A stretch of DNA of 64,000 nucleotides from an uncultured Pelagimonas sp. (GCF_947498515.1 NZ_CANMKO010000011.1:82967-146966); one strand, 5' to 3'; shown: positions 8,451 to 17,818, counted from the stretch's first letter. The notes: generated by a model from the sequence alone, not told the origin. Translations and numbers: made by a program.

Positions 8451-8568
8451 TGCTGAATATGGCATCGCTTTAGGAACGATCAAGAATAAAGATGTCGCAC
8501 CTGCAGCATTGCCGCTATGCGTTGTGCGCATACCACACTGTGCTTTTCTCGCATCGGTTGTATTTGAA

Positions 8569-9474
8569 CTAAGTCTGATCGCTTAGTGCGCGTAGGGATC
8601 GGCGGTGTTCGGTGATTTCCTCTTGGACAAAATCGCGGAATGCAGAAACGCGCTTAGATTGACGCAATTCCTCGGGATATGCCAGAAAAACAGGCACTTC
8701 TACGGATTCGACTTCGGGGAGAACCCGCACGACCTGGGGGTTTCCGTCGATAATATAGTTGGGCAAGACACCAATGCCGAGATTGGATTGCACCGCCTGC
8801 AAGACGCCAAAGTAGTTGTTGACGGTCAGGGTGGTCTTAACGATCGACAAGAGTTGTTGATTGAGCTGCAAACCGGCGCTGACCTGCGCCGATTGGGTGT
8901 TTTGGCAGATCAAACGGTGATCTTGCATGTCCTCGACGCTTTCGGGGGTGCCGTTTTTTTCGAGGTATTCGGGGGAGGCATAGAGGCGCATCCGAATGGC
9001 CATCAGCCGTTTGCGGATCAGATCGGCCTGACTTGGTTCTTTCATACGGATGGCGACATCGGCCTCGCGCATGGGGAGGTCGAGCACGTTTTCGGCCAGC
9101 ATCAGGTCAATTTTGAGATCGGGGTATTTTTCGTAGAACTTGGCAAGGCGCGGGGCGAGCCACATGGCGCCAAAGCCATGGGTGGTGGTGACGCGCAATT
9201 CGCCAAACACTTCTTCTTCGCTGTCGTGTATGCGGGCGGTGGCGGCCTCGATGCGTTTGACCATCGCCGAGGTGGCGTCAAACAACAGCTCACCTTGTTC
9301 GGTGAGGATCAACCCGCGCGCATGGCGGTGAAACAGTGTGGTTTTGAGCGAATCCTCGAGCGCCCGGATTTGCCGGGACACAGCCGATTGCGACAAATGC
9401 AAGGAATCACCCGCATGGGTGAGACTGCCTGCATCAGCGACCGCATGAAATATTCGTAGCTTGTCCCAGTCCAT
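8569..9474 (-). CDS. LysR-type regulator of the VtlR/LsrB type
   Basis: A 301-residue LysR-family transcription factor. The N-terminal winged helix MDWDKLRIFHAVADAGSLTH...LSQSAVSRQIRALE is followed by FHRHARGLILTEQGELLF. That wording, together with GFGAMWLAPRLAKFYEKYPD and the late FLAYPEELRQSKRVSAFRDF, matches the LsrB/VtlR group of alphaproteobacteria as I recall it. Those proteins link oxidative-stress and host-association responses to small-RNA control. It is divergent from the ferredoxin oxidoreductase gene with 167 bp between, so it may regulate that gene; a LysR-like inverted repeat lies there (9577-9595). The effector is unknown. Confidence 0.88.
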   Translation of the reverse strand: MDWDKLRIFHAVADAGSLTHAGDSLHLSQSAVSRQIRALEDSLKTTLFHRHARGLILTEQGELLFDATSAMVKRIEAATARIHDSEEEVFGELRVTTTHGFGAMWLAPRLAKFYEKYPDLKIDLMLAENVLDLPMREADVAIRMKEPSQADLIRKRLMAIRMRLYASPEYLEKNGTPESVEDMQDHRLICQNTQSAQVSAGLQLNQQLLSIVKTTLTVNNYFGVLQAVQSNLGIGVLPNYIIDGNPQVVRVLPEVESVEVPVFLAYPEELRQSKRVSAFRDFVQEEITEHRRSLRALSDQT

Positions 9475-9576
9475 AATCGCAACTTTCGCCTCTGTTAGCG
9501 CCGTCTTTACGACATAACCTCATAGATTAAAGGGAACATAACGTAACGGGTGAAAATAACAAAAAATTCCCTATAC

Positions 9577-9595
9577 AGGTCAGCAATTGTGACCT
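9577..9595. promoter_or_regulatory. Candidate operator upstream of the ferredoxin oxidoreductase gene
   Basis: A perfect inverted repeat AGGTCA-N7-TGACCT lies 46 bp before the downstream ATG. It contains TCA-N7-TGA, which fits the T-N11-A pattern of LysR boxes. It may be bound by the divergent LysR protein or by an AsnC/Lrp-type regulator. Confidence 0.4.
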
Positions 9596-9641
9596 AATAT
9601 TGCCCGAAGATAAAGTACACTTCGGCGAGGGGAGGCGCGCG

Positions 9642-12600
9642 ATGAGCACTCAAAAAGTTTCACTGAACGACCGTTTTGATCTAAGCAAAGATCAAGTTTT
9701 GCTTAATGGCACACAGGCTCTGGTGCGTTTGATGCTCACCCAAGCCGCCCGTGACAAGGCCGCGGGTCTTGATACCGCTGGCTATGTCACCGGGTATCGC
9801 GGATCGCCGCTTGGTGCGGTTGATCTTCAGATGACCAAGGCGGAAAAATTCCTAAGCGCCGCGCAGGTTAAGTTTCAAGAAGGTCTTAACGAAGACCTGG
9901 CCGCCACCGCATTATGGGGCGCGCAGCAGGCGGAATTGCGCGGCGAGGGCAAACATGACGGTGTGTTTGGCCTTTGGTACGGCAAGGGGCCGGGGGTTGA
10001 TCGCTCGGGCGATGTGATGCGTCATGCCAATATGGCGGGCACCTCGCAATATGGCGGTGTGTTGATGGCCATGGGTGACGACCACACTGGCGAAAGTTCG
10101 ACCGTGCTGCACCAATCGGAATGGGCGCTTGTTGATGCCTATATGCCGGTGGTGTCGCCGGCAGGTGTGCAGGAAATCATCGATTATGGCATTTATGGTC
10201 TGGCACTATCGCGCTATGCGGGAGTCTGGGTTGGGTTGAAAACCATGAAGGACACGGTTGAAGCCACAGCCGTTGTTGATGGGCGTCCAGAGCGGATGCA
10301 GGTTGTTTTGCCGAGTGATTTCGAAATGCCCGAGGGCGGGTTGAACATCCGACTTGGTGACACGCCCCATGCGCAAGAAACGCGCATGATTGATTACAAA
10401 CGGTTCGCCGCCGAGGCGTTTAGCCATGCCAACAAAATGGACAAACGCATGTGGGGCAAGCCGGGTGCCAAGATCGGTTTTGTTTCGGCGGGCAAGAACT
10501 GGCTCGATCTGCAACACGCGATGTCGTTGCTTGGTGTTGATGAGGGTGAGGCCGAACGGCTTGGCATCACCACCTATAAGGTCGGGCAAACATTCCCCTT
10601 GGATATGAAGGGCTTTAATGAGTGGGCCGATGGCCTTGATCTCATTGTTGTTATTGAAGAAAAACGTAAACTGATCGAGGTGCAGATCAAAGAGGCGATC
10701 TTTGACAACCGCAAGGGGCGGCGGGTTTACGGATGGTACAAGGGGGGCACCGGCAACCTTGGCCGCGAAGAATTGTTCCCAACCCGCGGGGCGCTTGACC
10801 CGATTTGGATCGCACAAAAGCTTGGTCAGATTCTGATCGAAGAGGGGCGCGGCACCGACGCGATCCAAGGTGGGTTGACGCAGTTGGCGGAAATCACCCG
10901 CGCCGATAATGCCGAAGAAATCGCTACACGGACGCCGTGGTTCTGTTCGGGTTGCCCTCACAACAGCTCGACCAAAGTGCCCGAAGGGTCGCGCGCCTAT
11001 GCCGGGATCGGCTGTCATTATATGGTGCAATGGATGGACCGCGAGACCTCGGGCTTTACCCATATGGGGGCCGAGGGCGCAAATTGGGTCGGCGAAGCAC
11101 CGTTTTCCAATACCGAACATGTGTTCCAAAACCTTGGCGATGGCACCTATAACCATTCTGGCGTTTTGGCTATCCGCTCTGCTTTGGCAGCGGGCACCAC
11201 AATGACGTATAAAATCCTTTATAATGACGCGGTGGCCATGACCGGCGGCCAGCCTAACGAAGGTGGGCTAAGTGCGCCGCGCATTGCCGCCGAAGTGATG
11301 GCTATGGGGGTGCGCACTCTCGCTGTGGTTTACGACGAAAAAGAGGACGTTGATCAAAGCCTTTTCCCAAAGGGGTTGGAGTTCTTTGAACGGGCAGAAT
11401 TGCCGAATGTTCAGGCGCGCATGGCCAAGACCACAGGCGTGTCGGTGATCCTATATATCCAGACCTGCGCGGCCGAAAAACGCCGCCGTCGCAAGCGCGG
11501 GTTGTTCCCCGATCCGGACAAGCGGGTGTTTATCAACACCGATGTCTGCGAGGGCTGTGGCGATTGCGGGGTGCAATCCAACTGTGTGTCCATCGTGCCA
11601 GCCGAGACCGAATTGGGTCGCAAGCGAGCGATTGATCAATCGTCCTGCAACAAGGATTTCTCATGCGTGAACGGCTTCTGCCCGTCCTTTGTGACGGTTG
11701 AGGGCGGCACGGTGAAAAAGGCCGCGACCCGTGAATTGGAACTTCCTGATCTAAGCGAGCCGCAATTGCCCACGATCAACGGCACCCATAACGTGGTGAT
11801 CACCGGGGTTGGCGGCACCGGAGTTGTGACCATCGGCGCGGTTCTGGCACAGGCGGCGCAGGTCGATGGCAAAGGCGCGGCGATGATGGAAATGGCCGGG
11901 TTGGCGCAAAAGGGCGGGGCGGTGCATATCCATCTGCGTCTGGCCAATAAACCGTCTGATATCAGTGCGGTACGTGTTGCCACCGGCGAATGTGATGCGC
12001 TGATTGGCGGCGATTTGGTGGTCTCGGCGGGGGCGAAAACCCTTGGTCTGACAAGCACGGGCCGGACCGGCGCGGTGGTCAACAGCCACGAGATTGTCAC
12101 CGGGGCCTTTACGCAGGAACCGAATTTCGCATTGCCATCCGACCGCCTGCAATTGGCGTTACAAGCGCGGATGCAGGACAAGGTGGCCTTGTTTGATGCC
12201 TCGGACCTGGCCAAGGCGACGTTGGGCGACAGCATCTTTTCCAACATGATGATCCTTGGTGCGGCGTGGCAAAACGGGTTGGTCCCGCTAAGCCATGAGG
12301 CGATCACCACGGCGATTGATCTGAATGGCGCAGCGGTTGAGAAAAACCTACGCGCCTTTGAGATTGGGCGTTGGGCGGCGGAATTCCCAAGCGAAGCAGC
12401 GGATTTTGTCACGCCAAACGTGGTTGATATGCCCAAGAGCCTTGAGGACAAGATCGCCTATCGGCGTGATCATCTTGTGGCTTATCAGGGCAAGGGACTG
12501 GCCAAGCGTTACGACAAGTTGCTGGCGCAGATTGGTGATGATGCTTTGAAAGAAGCGGTGGCCAAGGGCTATCACAAGCTCTTGACCTATAAGGATGAAT

Positions 12601-13061
12601 ACGAGGTGGCACGTCTTCATTTGGACAGCCATGCCAAAGCATCCGAGGCCTTTGATGGTGATCTGAAAATGACCTTCCATCTTGCACCGCCCTTGTTGTC
12701 AAAGATGGGTCCAAACGGTCGCCCGGCCAAAAAGGAATACGGCGAGGGGATGCTGCGTTGGTTCAAGTTGCTGGCCAAGATGAAAGGGCTACGCGGTACG
12801 CCGTTGGATGTGTTTGGTCGCACAGAAGAGCGCAAAATGGAGCGCGCTTTGATCAAGCAATATGAGCGGGACATGGCCGAATGGTTGCCCAAGGCGGCGC
12901 AGGTTGATGGCGATGCGTTGATGGCGCTGGCCGAGTTGCCCCTGCAAATCCGCGGCTTTGGGCCGGTGAAACAGGCCAATGAAGCCAAGGCCGCCAAGCG
13001 CCGCGAAGAGATTTTGGCGGCGTTGAAGCAAGGGCCGGAGGTGCGGGCGGCGGCGCAGTAG
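9642..13061 (+). CDS. Indolepyruvate ferredoxin oxidoreductase, fused alpha/beta/gamma form
   Basis: A 1139-residue enzyme that oxidatively decarboxylates aryl- or branched-chain 2-oxo acids to acyl-CoA, passing electrons to ferredoxin. The N-terminal third holds the pyrimidine-binding TPP domain (GYVTGYRGSPLGAVD), and the middle has the TPP domain with GIGCHYMVQWMDRE and GDGTYNHSG. A cysteine cluster near 636-648 (DVCEGCGDCGVQSNC) plus CNKDFSCVNGFC just after would bind iron-sulfur clusters. The C-terminal part begins with GVGGTGVVTIGAVLAQAA, the POR-gamma domain. In alphaproteobacteria these fused proteins are annotated as IorA/IorB equivalents. GGGGAGG precedes the ATG by about 7 bp, which is why this start was preferred to one 14 codons upstream. 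Confidence 0.93.
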   Translation: MSTQKVSLNDRFDLSKDQVLLNGTQALVRLMLTQAARDKAAGLDTAGYVTGYRGSPLGAVDLQMTKAEKFLSAAQVKFQEGLNEDLAATALWGAQQAELRGEGKHDGVFGLWYGKGPGVDRSGDVMRHANMAGTSQYGGVLMAMGDDHTGESSTVLHQSEWALVDAYMPVVSPAGVQEIIDYGIYGLALSRYAGVWVGLKTMKDTVEATAVVDGRPERMQVVLPSDFEMPEGGLNIRLGDTPHAQETRMIDYKRFAAEAFSHANKMDKRMWGKPGAKIGFVSAGKNWLDLQHAMSLLGVDEGEAERLGITTYKVGQTFPLDMKGFNEWADGLDLIVVIEEKRKLIEVQIKEAIFDNRKGRRVYGWYKGGTGNLGREELFPTRGALDPIWIAQKLGQILIEEGRGTDAIQGGLTQLAEITRADNAEEIATRTPWFCSGCPHNSSTKVPEGSRAYAGIGCHYMVQWMDRETSGFTHMGAEGANWVGEAPFSNTEHVFQNLGDGTYNHSGVLAIRSALAAGTTMTYKILYNDAVAMTGGQPNEGGLSAPRIAAEVMAMGVRTLAVVYDEKEDVDQSLFPKGLEFFERAELPNVQARMAKTTGVSVILYIQTCAAEKRRRRKRGLFPDPDKRVFINTDVCEGCGDCGVQSNCVSIVPAETELGRKRAIDQSSCNKDFSCVNGFCPSFVTVEGGTVKKAATRELELPDLSEPQLPTINGTHNVVITGVGGTGVVTIGAVLAQAAQVDGKGAAMMEMAGLAQKGGAVHIHLRLANKPSDISAVRVATGECDALIGGDLVVSAGAKTLGLTSTGRTGAVVNSHEIVTGAFTQEPNFALPSDRLQLALQARMQDKVALFDASDLAKATLGDSIFSNMMILGAAWQNGLVPLSHEAITTAIDLNGAAVEKNLRAFEIGRWAAEFPSEAADFVTPNVVDMPKSLEDKIAYRRDHLVAYQGKGLAKRYDKLLAQIGDDALKEAVAKGYHKLLTYKDEYEVARLHLDSHAKASEAFDGDLKMTFHLAPPLLSKMGPNGRPAKKEYGEGMLRWFKLLAKMKGLRGTPLDVFGRTEERKMERALIKQYERDMAEWLPKAAQVDGDALMALAELPLQIRGFGPVKQANEAKAAKRREEILAALKQGPEVRAAAQ

Positions 13062-13128
13062 AACCCCGCCGATCTGCCCGATCAGATCAGAATTTGGTCG
13101 GGCAACCATAACCTTGGGTGCGCATGGT

Positions 13129-13368
13129 CTAGTTGTGGCGATGCCAGTCGCGATGCGCCTCTTCGCCATCCTTTTTCATCTCGTCCAGCGGGTTTGTGTG
13201 GGTGACATGGCGCCTGCCTTTGCGGTCCGTCCACTCCCAATTTCCGCTTTCGAGCTGTTTCAGGGTGGATTGAATTTGCTGTTTCTTACGCAGGCGATAG
13301 ATGATGGCAATGACGATAAACGCCAGCGGCGAAAAGGCCAAAACTTGCAACCAAAGTGGTTCTTCCAT
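13129..13368 (-). CDS. Small single-pass membrane protein
   Basis: A 79-residue protein with one hydrophobic helix (LQVLAFSPLAFIVIAIIY, residues about 7-24), then a basic stretch RLRKKQQIQ and a charged, His-rich tail (EEAHRDWHRHN). GAGGG precedes the ATG by about 9 bp. It is convergent with the oxidoreductase gene and is not recognised as a named family. The short basic-after-helix layout suggests an inner-membrane protein with a cytoplasmic tail. Confidence 0.6.
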   Translation of the reverse strand: MEEPLWLQVLAFSPLAFIVIAIIYRLRKKQQIQSTLKQLESGNWEWTDRKGRRHVTHTNPLDEMKKDGEEAHRDWHRHN

Positions 13369-13583
13369 GGTCTAACCCTCAATCTCTTAAAACAATATGC
13401 GCTTGAGGATGGCAGCCTGCGGTCGCTGGCACCAGTTTTTTCTGAGGCGGCCGCGTTTGCCGGGGCGGTTTGGCGTCACAAATCTTTTACGCAAATCTCG
13501 GATGTTTTAGGGCCAAAGCCCTTGCGGATACTGGTCGTCTTACCCGTGATGCCGTAAGGAGCCGCCAGATTTAGAGGCCCAGA

Positions 13584-14492
13584 ATGAAACACAATCGTCA
13601 TATCGCGCGCGACATTTCCTATGCCTATTCGGCGCAGAGCAAACCGGGCCGCGCGGTGATCCGGATGTTGGAAAATGCCACCGGGCGATTGAGTTTGATC
13701 AAGCGCGCCCAAGGCTATGAAGAAGAGGTCAGCGCCGGTCGCGATTTTTGGCAGGTCATGGTCGAACGCTATGGTCTTGAGCTTGAGGTTGTCGGCGGAC
13801 GCCTTGATAACATTCCAAAATCCGGGCCGGTCATTGCCATCGCCAATCACCCCTATGGCATTTTGGATGGTCTTATGATGGGGCATATCCTCTCGCAGGC
13901 GCGCGGTGATTTTCGGATTTTGGCGCATCGGATTTTCCGCAGGGCGGATGAGCTCGACAAGATCATCCTACCGGTCAATTTCGACGAGAGCCGCGAGGCG
14001 GTCCAGCAAAACCTAAAGACGCGCAAAGAGTGCCTTGCTTATTTGGGGCAGGGCGGATGTGTGGGCATTTTCCCCGGCGGCACGGTTGCGACGGCGGAAA
14101 AACCCTTTGGCACACCGATGGATCCGGGGTGGCGGACGTTTACAGCGCGAATGATATCCAAATCCGATGCGGCGGTGGTGCCGATCTTCTTTGATGGCCA
14201 TACCTCGCGGTTGTTTCAGGTCGCCAGCCACATGCACACCAACCTTCGGATGGGGCTTTTGATCAAGGAATTTCGCAAACGGGTCGATACACCGGTGCGT
14301 GTGTCGATTGGCAAACCGATCCCTCGCGCAAAAATTGACGCATATAGCCGCGATGCGCGGGGATTGATGGATTTCCTGCGCAAATCAACTTATGATCTCT
14401 CCCCGAAACCTGTCGTTTCCTACGACTACGGTTTCGAGTTCGAAGAAAAACACAAGTCCCGCGCACAAAGTCGGGACAAAGGCAGAGGGTAG
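13584..14492 (+). CDS. PlsC-like lysophospholipid acyltransferase
   Basis: A 302-residue acyltransferase. The catalytic-type motif is [11 protein letters not shown] (NHPxxxxD variant of NHxxxxD), about residues 90-100, followed by a [10 protein letters not shown] segment that corresponds to the FPEGT-like phosphate-binding motif with Glu replaced by Gly. Later [11 protein letters not shown] is the block IV VPI/V motif. These are features of glycerophosphate or ornithine-lipid acyltransferases (PlsC/OlsA superfamily). The acceptor is unknown. It ends 4 bp before murI, so the pair is probably cotranscribed. A basic C-terminus ([16 protein letters not shown]) is unusual. Confidence 0.8.
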   Translation: MKHNRHIARDISYAYSAQSKPGRAVIRMLENATGRLSLIKRAQGYEEEVSAGRDFWQVMVERYGLELEVVGGRLDNIPKSGPVIAIANHPYGILDGLMMGHILSQARGDFRILAHRIFRRADELDKIILPVNFDESREAVQQNLKTRKECLAYLGQGGCVGIFPGGTVATAEKPFGTPMDPGWRTFTARMISKSDAAVVPIFFDGHTSRLFQVASHMHTNLRMGLLIKEFRKRVDTPVRVSIGKPIPRAKIDAYSRDARGLMDFLRKSTYDLSPKPVVSYDYGFEFEEKHKSRAQSRDKGRG

Positions 14493-14496
14493 TAAC

Positions 14497-15309
14497 ATGG
14501 CAGTGGGTATTTTTGATTCCGGGCTGGGAGGATTGACGGTTCTGGATGCGGTGTCCAAGGCGATGCCGGAGGTGCCATTTGTTTACTACGGCGACAATTC
14601 CCACGCGCCTTACGGGGTGCGTGATGCGGATGACGTGTACAACTTGACCACGGCGGCGGTGGAACGTTTGTGGGATGAGGGATGTGATCTTGTTATCTTG
14701 GCCTGCAATACTGCCTCGGCCGCTGCGTTGCGCCGAATGCAAGAGGCGTGGATTCCGTCGGATAAACGCGTTCTTGGGGTCTTTGTGCCCTTGATCGAGG
14801 CGCTGACAGAACGGCAATGGGGCGACAATTCCCCACCGCGCGAAGTGGCGGTGGAACATGTGGCGCTTTTCGCGACCCCGGCCACGGTGCGGTCGCGCGC
14901 CTTTCAACGCGAATTGGCGTTTCGCGCCATTGGGGTCGACGTCGAGGCGCAGGCCTGTGGCGGCCTTGTGGACGCGATCGAAGAGGGCGACATGATCTTG
15001 GCCGAGGCCCTTGTGCGCAGCCATGTCGATGCGTTGAAACGCAAAATGCCCGACCCGCAGGCGGCGATTTTGGGCTGTACCCATTACCCACTGATGCAGG
15101 GGGTATTCCAAGATGCGCTTGGCGCGGATGTCAAAGTCTATTCCCAGGCTGATCTGGTGGCCGCCTCGCTTGAGGATTACCTCAAACGGCACCCGACGAT
15201 GATCGGATCGGGGCAGACCAGCACGTTTCTAACCACCGGCGACCCCAAAAAAGTATCGGATCACGCAACGCAGTTTTTGCGCCGTGAAATCGTGTTCAAC
15301 GCGGCCTAA
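14497..15309 (+). CDS. murI: Glutamate racemase
   Basis: A 270-residue racemase that supplies D-glutamate for peptidoglycan. [12 protein letters not shown] (4-15), [10 protein letters not shown] (31-40), ACNTAS with catalytic Cys70 and GCTHYPL with catalytic Cys194 are all present, so both acid/base cysteines are in place. The start at 14497 is chosen because the homologous region begins at once there. A longer frame reaching back to 14392 would overlap the acyltransferase. It is cotranscribed with the acyltransferase by spacing. Confidence 0.95.
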   Translation: MAVGIFDSGLGGLTVLDAVSKAMPEVPFVYYGDNSHAPYGVRDADDVYNLTTAAVERLWDEGCDLVILACNTASAAALRRMQEAWIPSDKRVLGVFVPLIEALTERQWGDNSPPREVAVEHVALFATPATVRSRAFQRELAFRAIGVDVEAQACGGLVDAIEEGDMILAEALVRSHVDALKRKMPDPQAAILGCTHYPLMQGVFQDALGADVKVYSQADLVAASLEDYLKRHPTMIGSGQTSTFLTTGDPKKVSDHATQFLRREIVFNAA

Positions 15310-15321
15310 TTTTTTGGCGTT

Positions 15322-15741
15322 TCACGTCACCCGAGCTTGGGCATAGCCGCTCATCAGTTTTAACAGATCGTCCGCTGCGTTTTTCGGAATGCGGTAGGCG
15401 ATGGCCTTGCGCGACAGGTCAAAGAAGCAATGGTGATTTGCGTTGCTTTTGTGAACGCGCTGATACCCCATCGACCAATCCTTGAAACGACGTTTGCGGG
15501 CCGGACCGTGGGATAGGACCTTCATACGGTAGTGACGTGTGTCGTGATAAACATGTTCCAGAACGCTTTGGACTTGCTCGCGGGGGCCTTCGAGGACCTG
15601 AAAAAATGTGCTCCCGCAATAGAGAAGCATTCCGGTAACCCCGCGCGCTTTGTTGCGAATACGGGATGTGGCCAGCAGCTCGTCTAGCTCCTGATCCGAC
15701 ATGTGTGACTTTGAATGACTGATATAGATGGCACGAAACAT
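15322..15741 (-). CDS. Short BLUF-domain blue-light photoreceptor
   Basis: A 139-residue protein consisting essentially of one BLUF domain, which binds FAD and senses blue light. Key residues are present: Tyr6 (AIYIS), Asn30 (RNKARGVTG), Gln48 (FFQVLEGP), and Trp89/Met91 (DWSM). The RKRRF stretch before the Trp matches AppA-type domains. There is no output domain, so signalling would be through a partner protein, as with other short BLUF proteins. The start at 15741 has GGAGG about 7 bp upstream and was preferred to one 14 codons further out. It converges on murI with 12 bp between. Confidence 0.9.
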   Translation of the reverse strand: MFRAIYISHSKSHMSDQELDELLATSRIRNKARGVTGMLLYCGSTFFQVLEGPREQVQSVLEHVYHDTRHYRMKVLSHGPARKRRFKDWSMGYQRVHKSNANHHCFFDLSRKAIAYRIPKNAADDLLKLMSGYAQARVT

Positions 15742-15820
15742 GCGCTCCTCCCTTTTTGCGCCCCCTGATAGATAGCATTTCATTAAAATCTTAATGGTAC
15801 CTAAGGCCGGGGCAGGGAGG

Positions 15821-16549
15821 TTAGAATTCCTGGCCGATATCCTTGATCCACCAGCTGTCTTTGCCTTGCCTCGCGATTTCGATGCGTCGGCCTTTGGGGA
15901 AACTCTCTAACTCTTTGGCAGGATGCCGAAAACTGGTACCTTCATTGCCCTCAAAATCCTGCCAGATCAGACGCGCCATGGGGCCGTCTTCTTTGGGGGG
16001 CCAAGAGCTTTTGGTGCCAACAACCTTGGCGGTCCGCCAGTCACCGTCTTTGCGAACGCGCAGCGCGCCACGGGTTTTCAGGATCGGCCGGGCAAGAAGA
16101 ACGAGGGTGCAAAACAGCACCGTTAGATTGGACCAAAACAGAAACTTCATGCCACGGCTGGTCTTTTGGTAAAACAGATTAGCGATGCTGGGGTCTTGGT
16201 CGTGGTACCAGATTTGCAAGACACTGCCGGGGGTTGCGACCTTGAAAACATTCTGATCCACCGGGTGTCTGAGGCGCATGTTGCGTCCCTCTTGGGTGGT
16301 GAAACGCAAATCCAAACTATAGGTAAAGCTTGGCGTGCCGGAGTTACGGTTTTCGGTGACGACATTGTCGATGACGGTCGCGGTGGTGGGCGTCATATGC
16401 GTCGCCAAACGGCGTTCCTGAAAGAACAAAACCACCGTGAGAACCAGCGTAACAGACCAAATACAGGCGATGAAGGCCGGAATGATGCCGCCTTGTTTCA
16501 AAAACAAAACCCAAGGGGAGGCTGGCGCATAGAAATCTGAATCAGTCAT
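15821..16549 (-). CDS. DUF3592-type membrane protein
   Basis: A 242-residue protein with two transmembrane helices, one near residues 20-42 (IIPAFIACIWSVTLVLTVVLF) and one near 135-155 (FLFWSNLTVLFCTLVLLARPI). Between them is a beta-rich segment (TATVIDNVVTENRNSG...) that fits the DUF3592 domain, with a cytoplasmic C-terminal tail. Function unknown. The ATG at 16549 is preferred to a TTG 18 bp upstream. It is transcribed leftward and separated from the yiaA-like gene by a terminator at 16643-16670. Confidence 0.7.
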   Translation of the reverse strand: MTDSDFYAPASPWVLFLKQGGIIPAFIACIWSVTLVLTVVLFFQERRLATHMTPTTATVIDNVVTENRNSGTPSFTYSLDLRFTTQEGRNMRLRHPVDQNVFKVATPGSVLQIWYHDQDPSIANLFYQKTSRGMKFLFWSNLTVLFCTLVLLARPILKTRGALRVRKDGDWRTAKVVGTKSSWPPKEDGPMARLIWQDFEGNEGTSFRHPAKELESFPKGRRIEIARQGKDSWWIKDIGQEF

Positions 16550-16642
16550 TTGCGTACTTTGGCGCAAGGTTGTGGTCGGCTCAACCTACGGTTTTGCCAC
16601 AGGCACCATTCGCCGCGCAATTTAGCGGTATTTCACAAAACA

Positions 16643-16670
16643 AAACGCCCACCGCATAGGGTGGGCGTTT
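16643..16670 (-). terminator. Intrinsic terminator of the pspA-yiaA unit
   Basis: An 11-bp perfect stem AAACGCCCACC/GGTGGGCGTTT encloses a 6-base loop. Reading leftward, TTTTGTTTTG follows. It lies 23 bp past the YiaA-like stop. Confidence 0.85.
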
Positions 16671-16693
16671 GACGGATCGTTGGGCGAGCGTGT

Positions 16694-16972
16694 TTACACG
16701 TCGTCGCGCAGCGCCTCTTCGAGGATTTTTTCGTTGCGGGCTTCTTCGATGCGGCTGATGCGGTCGCTGTTCATGCGCTGGTCAAACTTGTATTTCACCA
16801 CATTGATCAAGCTGATGGTCAGCAGAACGATGCCCATGCCCCAGTAGCCTTTGGTCGAGAGCGGCACGTCGACCGACAGCCAGAGCGAAATACCCAGCAG
16901 CAGGTAGGCCAGAACAACACCGGCCATGTTGATGAAAAGAATTGAGCTGTTTTCTTTGGTGTCATTGTACAT
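16694..16972 (-). CDS. YiaA/YiaB-family two-helix inner-membrane protein
   Basis: A 92-residue protein with two transmembrane helices (ILFINMAGVVLAYLLLGISL and a second near GYWGMGIVLLTISLINVV), the yiaAB two-helix domain. A charged, cytoplasmic-looking tail (RISRIEEARNEKILEEAL) follows. CGGAGA precedes the ATG. It lies 60 bp downstream of pspA in the same direction and ahead of a terminator, so it is probably part of the same TetR-controlled unit. Members are thought to function in envelope stress; the mechanism is unknown. Confidence 0.8.
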   Translation of the reverse strand: MYNDTKENSSILFINMAGVVLAYLLLGISLWLSVDVPLSTKGYWGMGIVLLTISLINVVKYKFDQRMNSDRISRIEEARNEKILEEALRDDV

Positions 16973-17032
16973 TTTAAATCTCCGATAAACTCGTGGTTGT
17001 TTTATTCACAGGTGTTTGTGGCTGAATGATGG

Positions 17033-17710
17033 TTAACTCATGGATTTGAGGCGGCTCAGCACGTCATTGGCGGTGCTTTTGGAGGCCGGGCCAAAGCCCT
17101 GTTCGGCCAAACGGTCGGCGACGTCGCTTTGGTTCAGGCCGCTGTCGATCTCTTTGAGGATTTGACCTTGCTCAAAGGGATCGTCCTTTTGCAGCACCCG
17201 TGCGATGAGATCTTCGGCCTCTTCAAAGCTGGTGTCTTTGGCAACATGAGCGTTCAGACGTTTTTGGATTTGCTGTTCTTTTTTGGCGGCGCGGGCGGCG
17301 ATGGCCCCTTGTTTCAGGTCGATGATCCGGCGATTGGCGGTTTCAACCGATTGGCGCAGCTGTAAAATCCGGGTTTCGAGGCGTTGAACCGTGGTGCGGC
17401 GCAGGGTGAGTTCGTTTTCCATGCTGGCGATGGCCTGAGCGGCCTGAGCGGCCAAATCTTCGCGTTCACCTTCGAGGGCCTCTTTGGCGCGGCTCATCAG
17501 GTCGGTGATTTTACCTTCTAGGGTGGCCACCTGACGGCTTTCGCCGCGTTCGCGCTGCATCAAGCTGGCGAGAGAATATTTGGCGGCCTTGAGGCTGGCT
17601 TCGGCTTCGCGGATTTTTTGATCAATTAATTCAATGCTATAATGGTCGCGGACGTTTTCTTCGGCCCGGGCATTTGCACCAGCAATCAAGGTTTTCAAAG
17701 TTCCAAACAT
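17033..17710 (-). CDS. pspA: PspA/IM30-family membrane-stress protein
   Basis: A 225-residue, almost wholly helical protein with long coiled-coil stretches (residues about 25-150), starting MFGTLKTLIAGANARAEE like the amphipathic N-terminal helix of PspA/IM30. Members bind stressed membranes and form ESCRT-III-like rods. Residues 190-225 form a short Gly-containing C-terminal domain (QSDVADRLAEQGFGPASKS) not found in E. coli PspA. The gene is preceded by a promoter and three TetR-type operator palindromes (17736-17805), rather than a PspF/sigma-54 arrangement, so regulation appears TetR-type. Confidence 0.82.
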   Translation of the reverse strand: MFGTLKTLIAGANARAEENVRDHYSIELIDQKIREAEASLKAAKYSLASLMQRERGESRQVATLEGKITDLMSRAKEALEGEREDLAAQAAQAIASMENELTLRRTTVQRLETRILQLRQSVETANRRIIDLKQGAIAARAAKKEQQIQKRLNAHVAKDTSFEEAEDLIARVLQKDDPFEQGQILKEIDSGLNQSDVADRLAEQGFGPASKSTANDVLSRLKSMS

Positions 17711-17735
17711 GTCGCTCTCCGTTTAAATCGCTTTG

Positions 17736-17805
17736 TGAACATCGTTCATGAATTTGATATAGCGAGATCGTGAACGGCGTTCAACAAAAAAATGAACAGC
17801 GTTCA
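17736..17805 (-). promoter_or_regulatory. pspA promoter with three TGAAC-N3-GTTCA operators
   Basis: Three palindromes with the same half-sites occur at 17736-17748, 17771-17783 and 17793-17805. Reading leftward, a promoter-like TTGAAC (17779-17784)-N17-TATATC (17756-17761) has its -35 box inside the middle operator, and the first operator sits over the expected start of transcription. A fourth identical site is upstream of the TetR gene (18425-18439). The arrangement strongly suggests repression by the neighbouring TetR protein. Confidence 0.8.
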
Positions 17806-17818
17806 ATCTGACGTGGCG

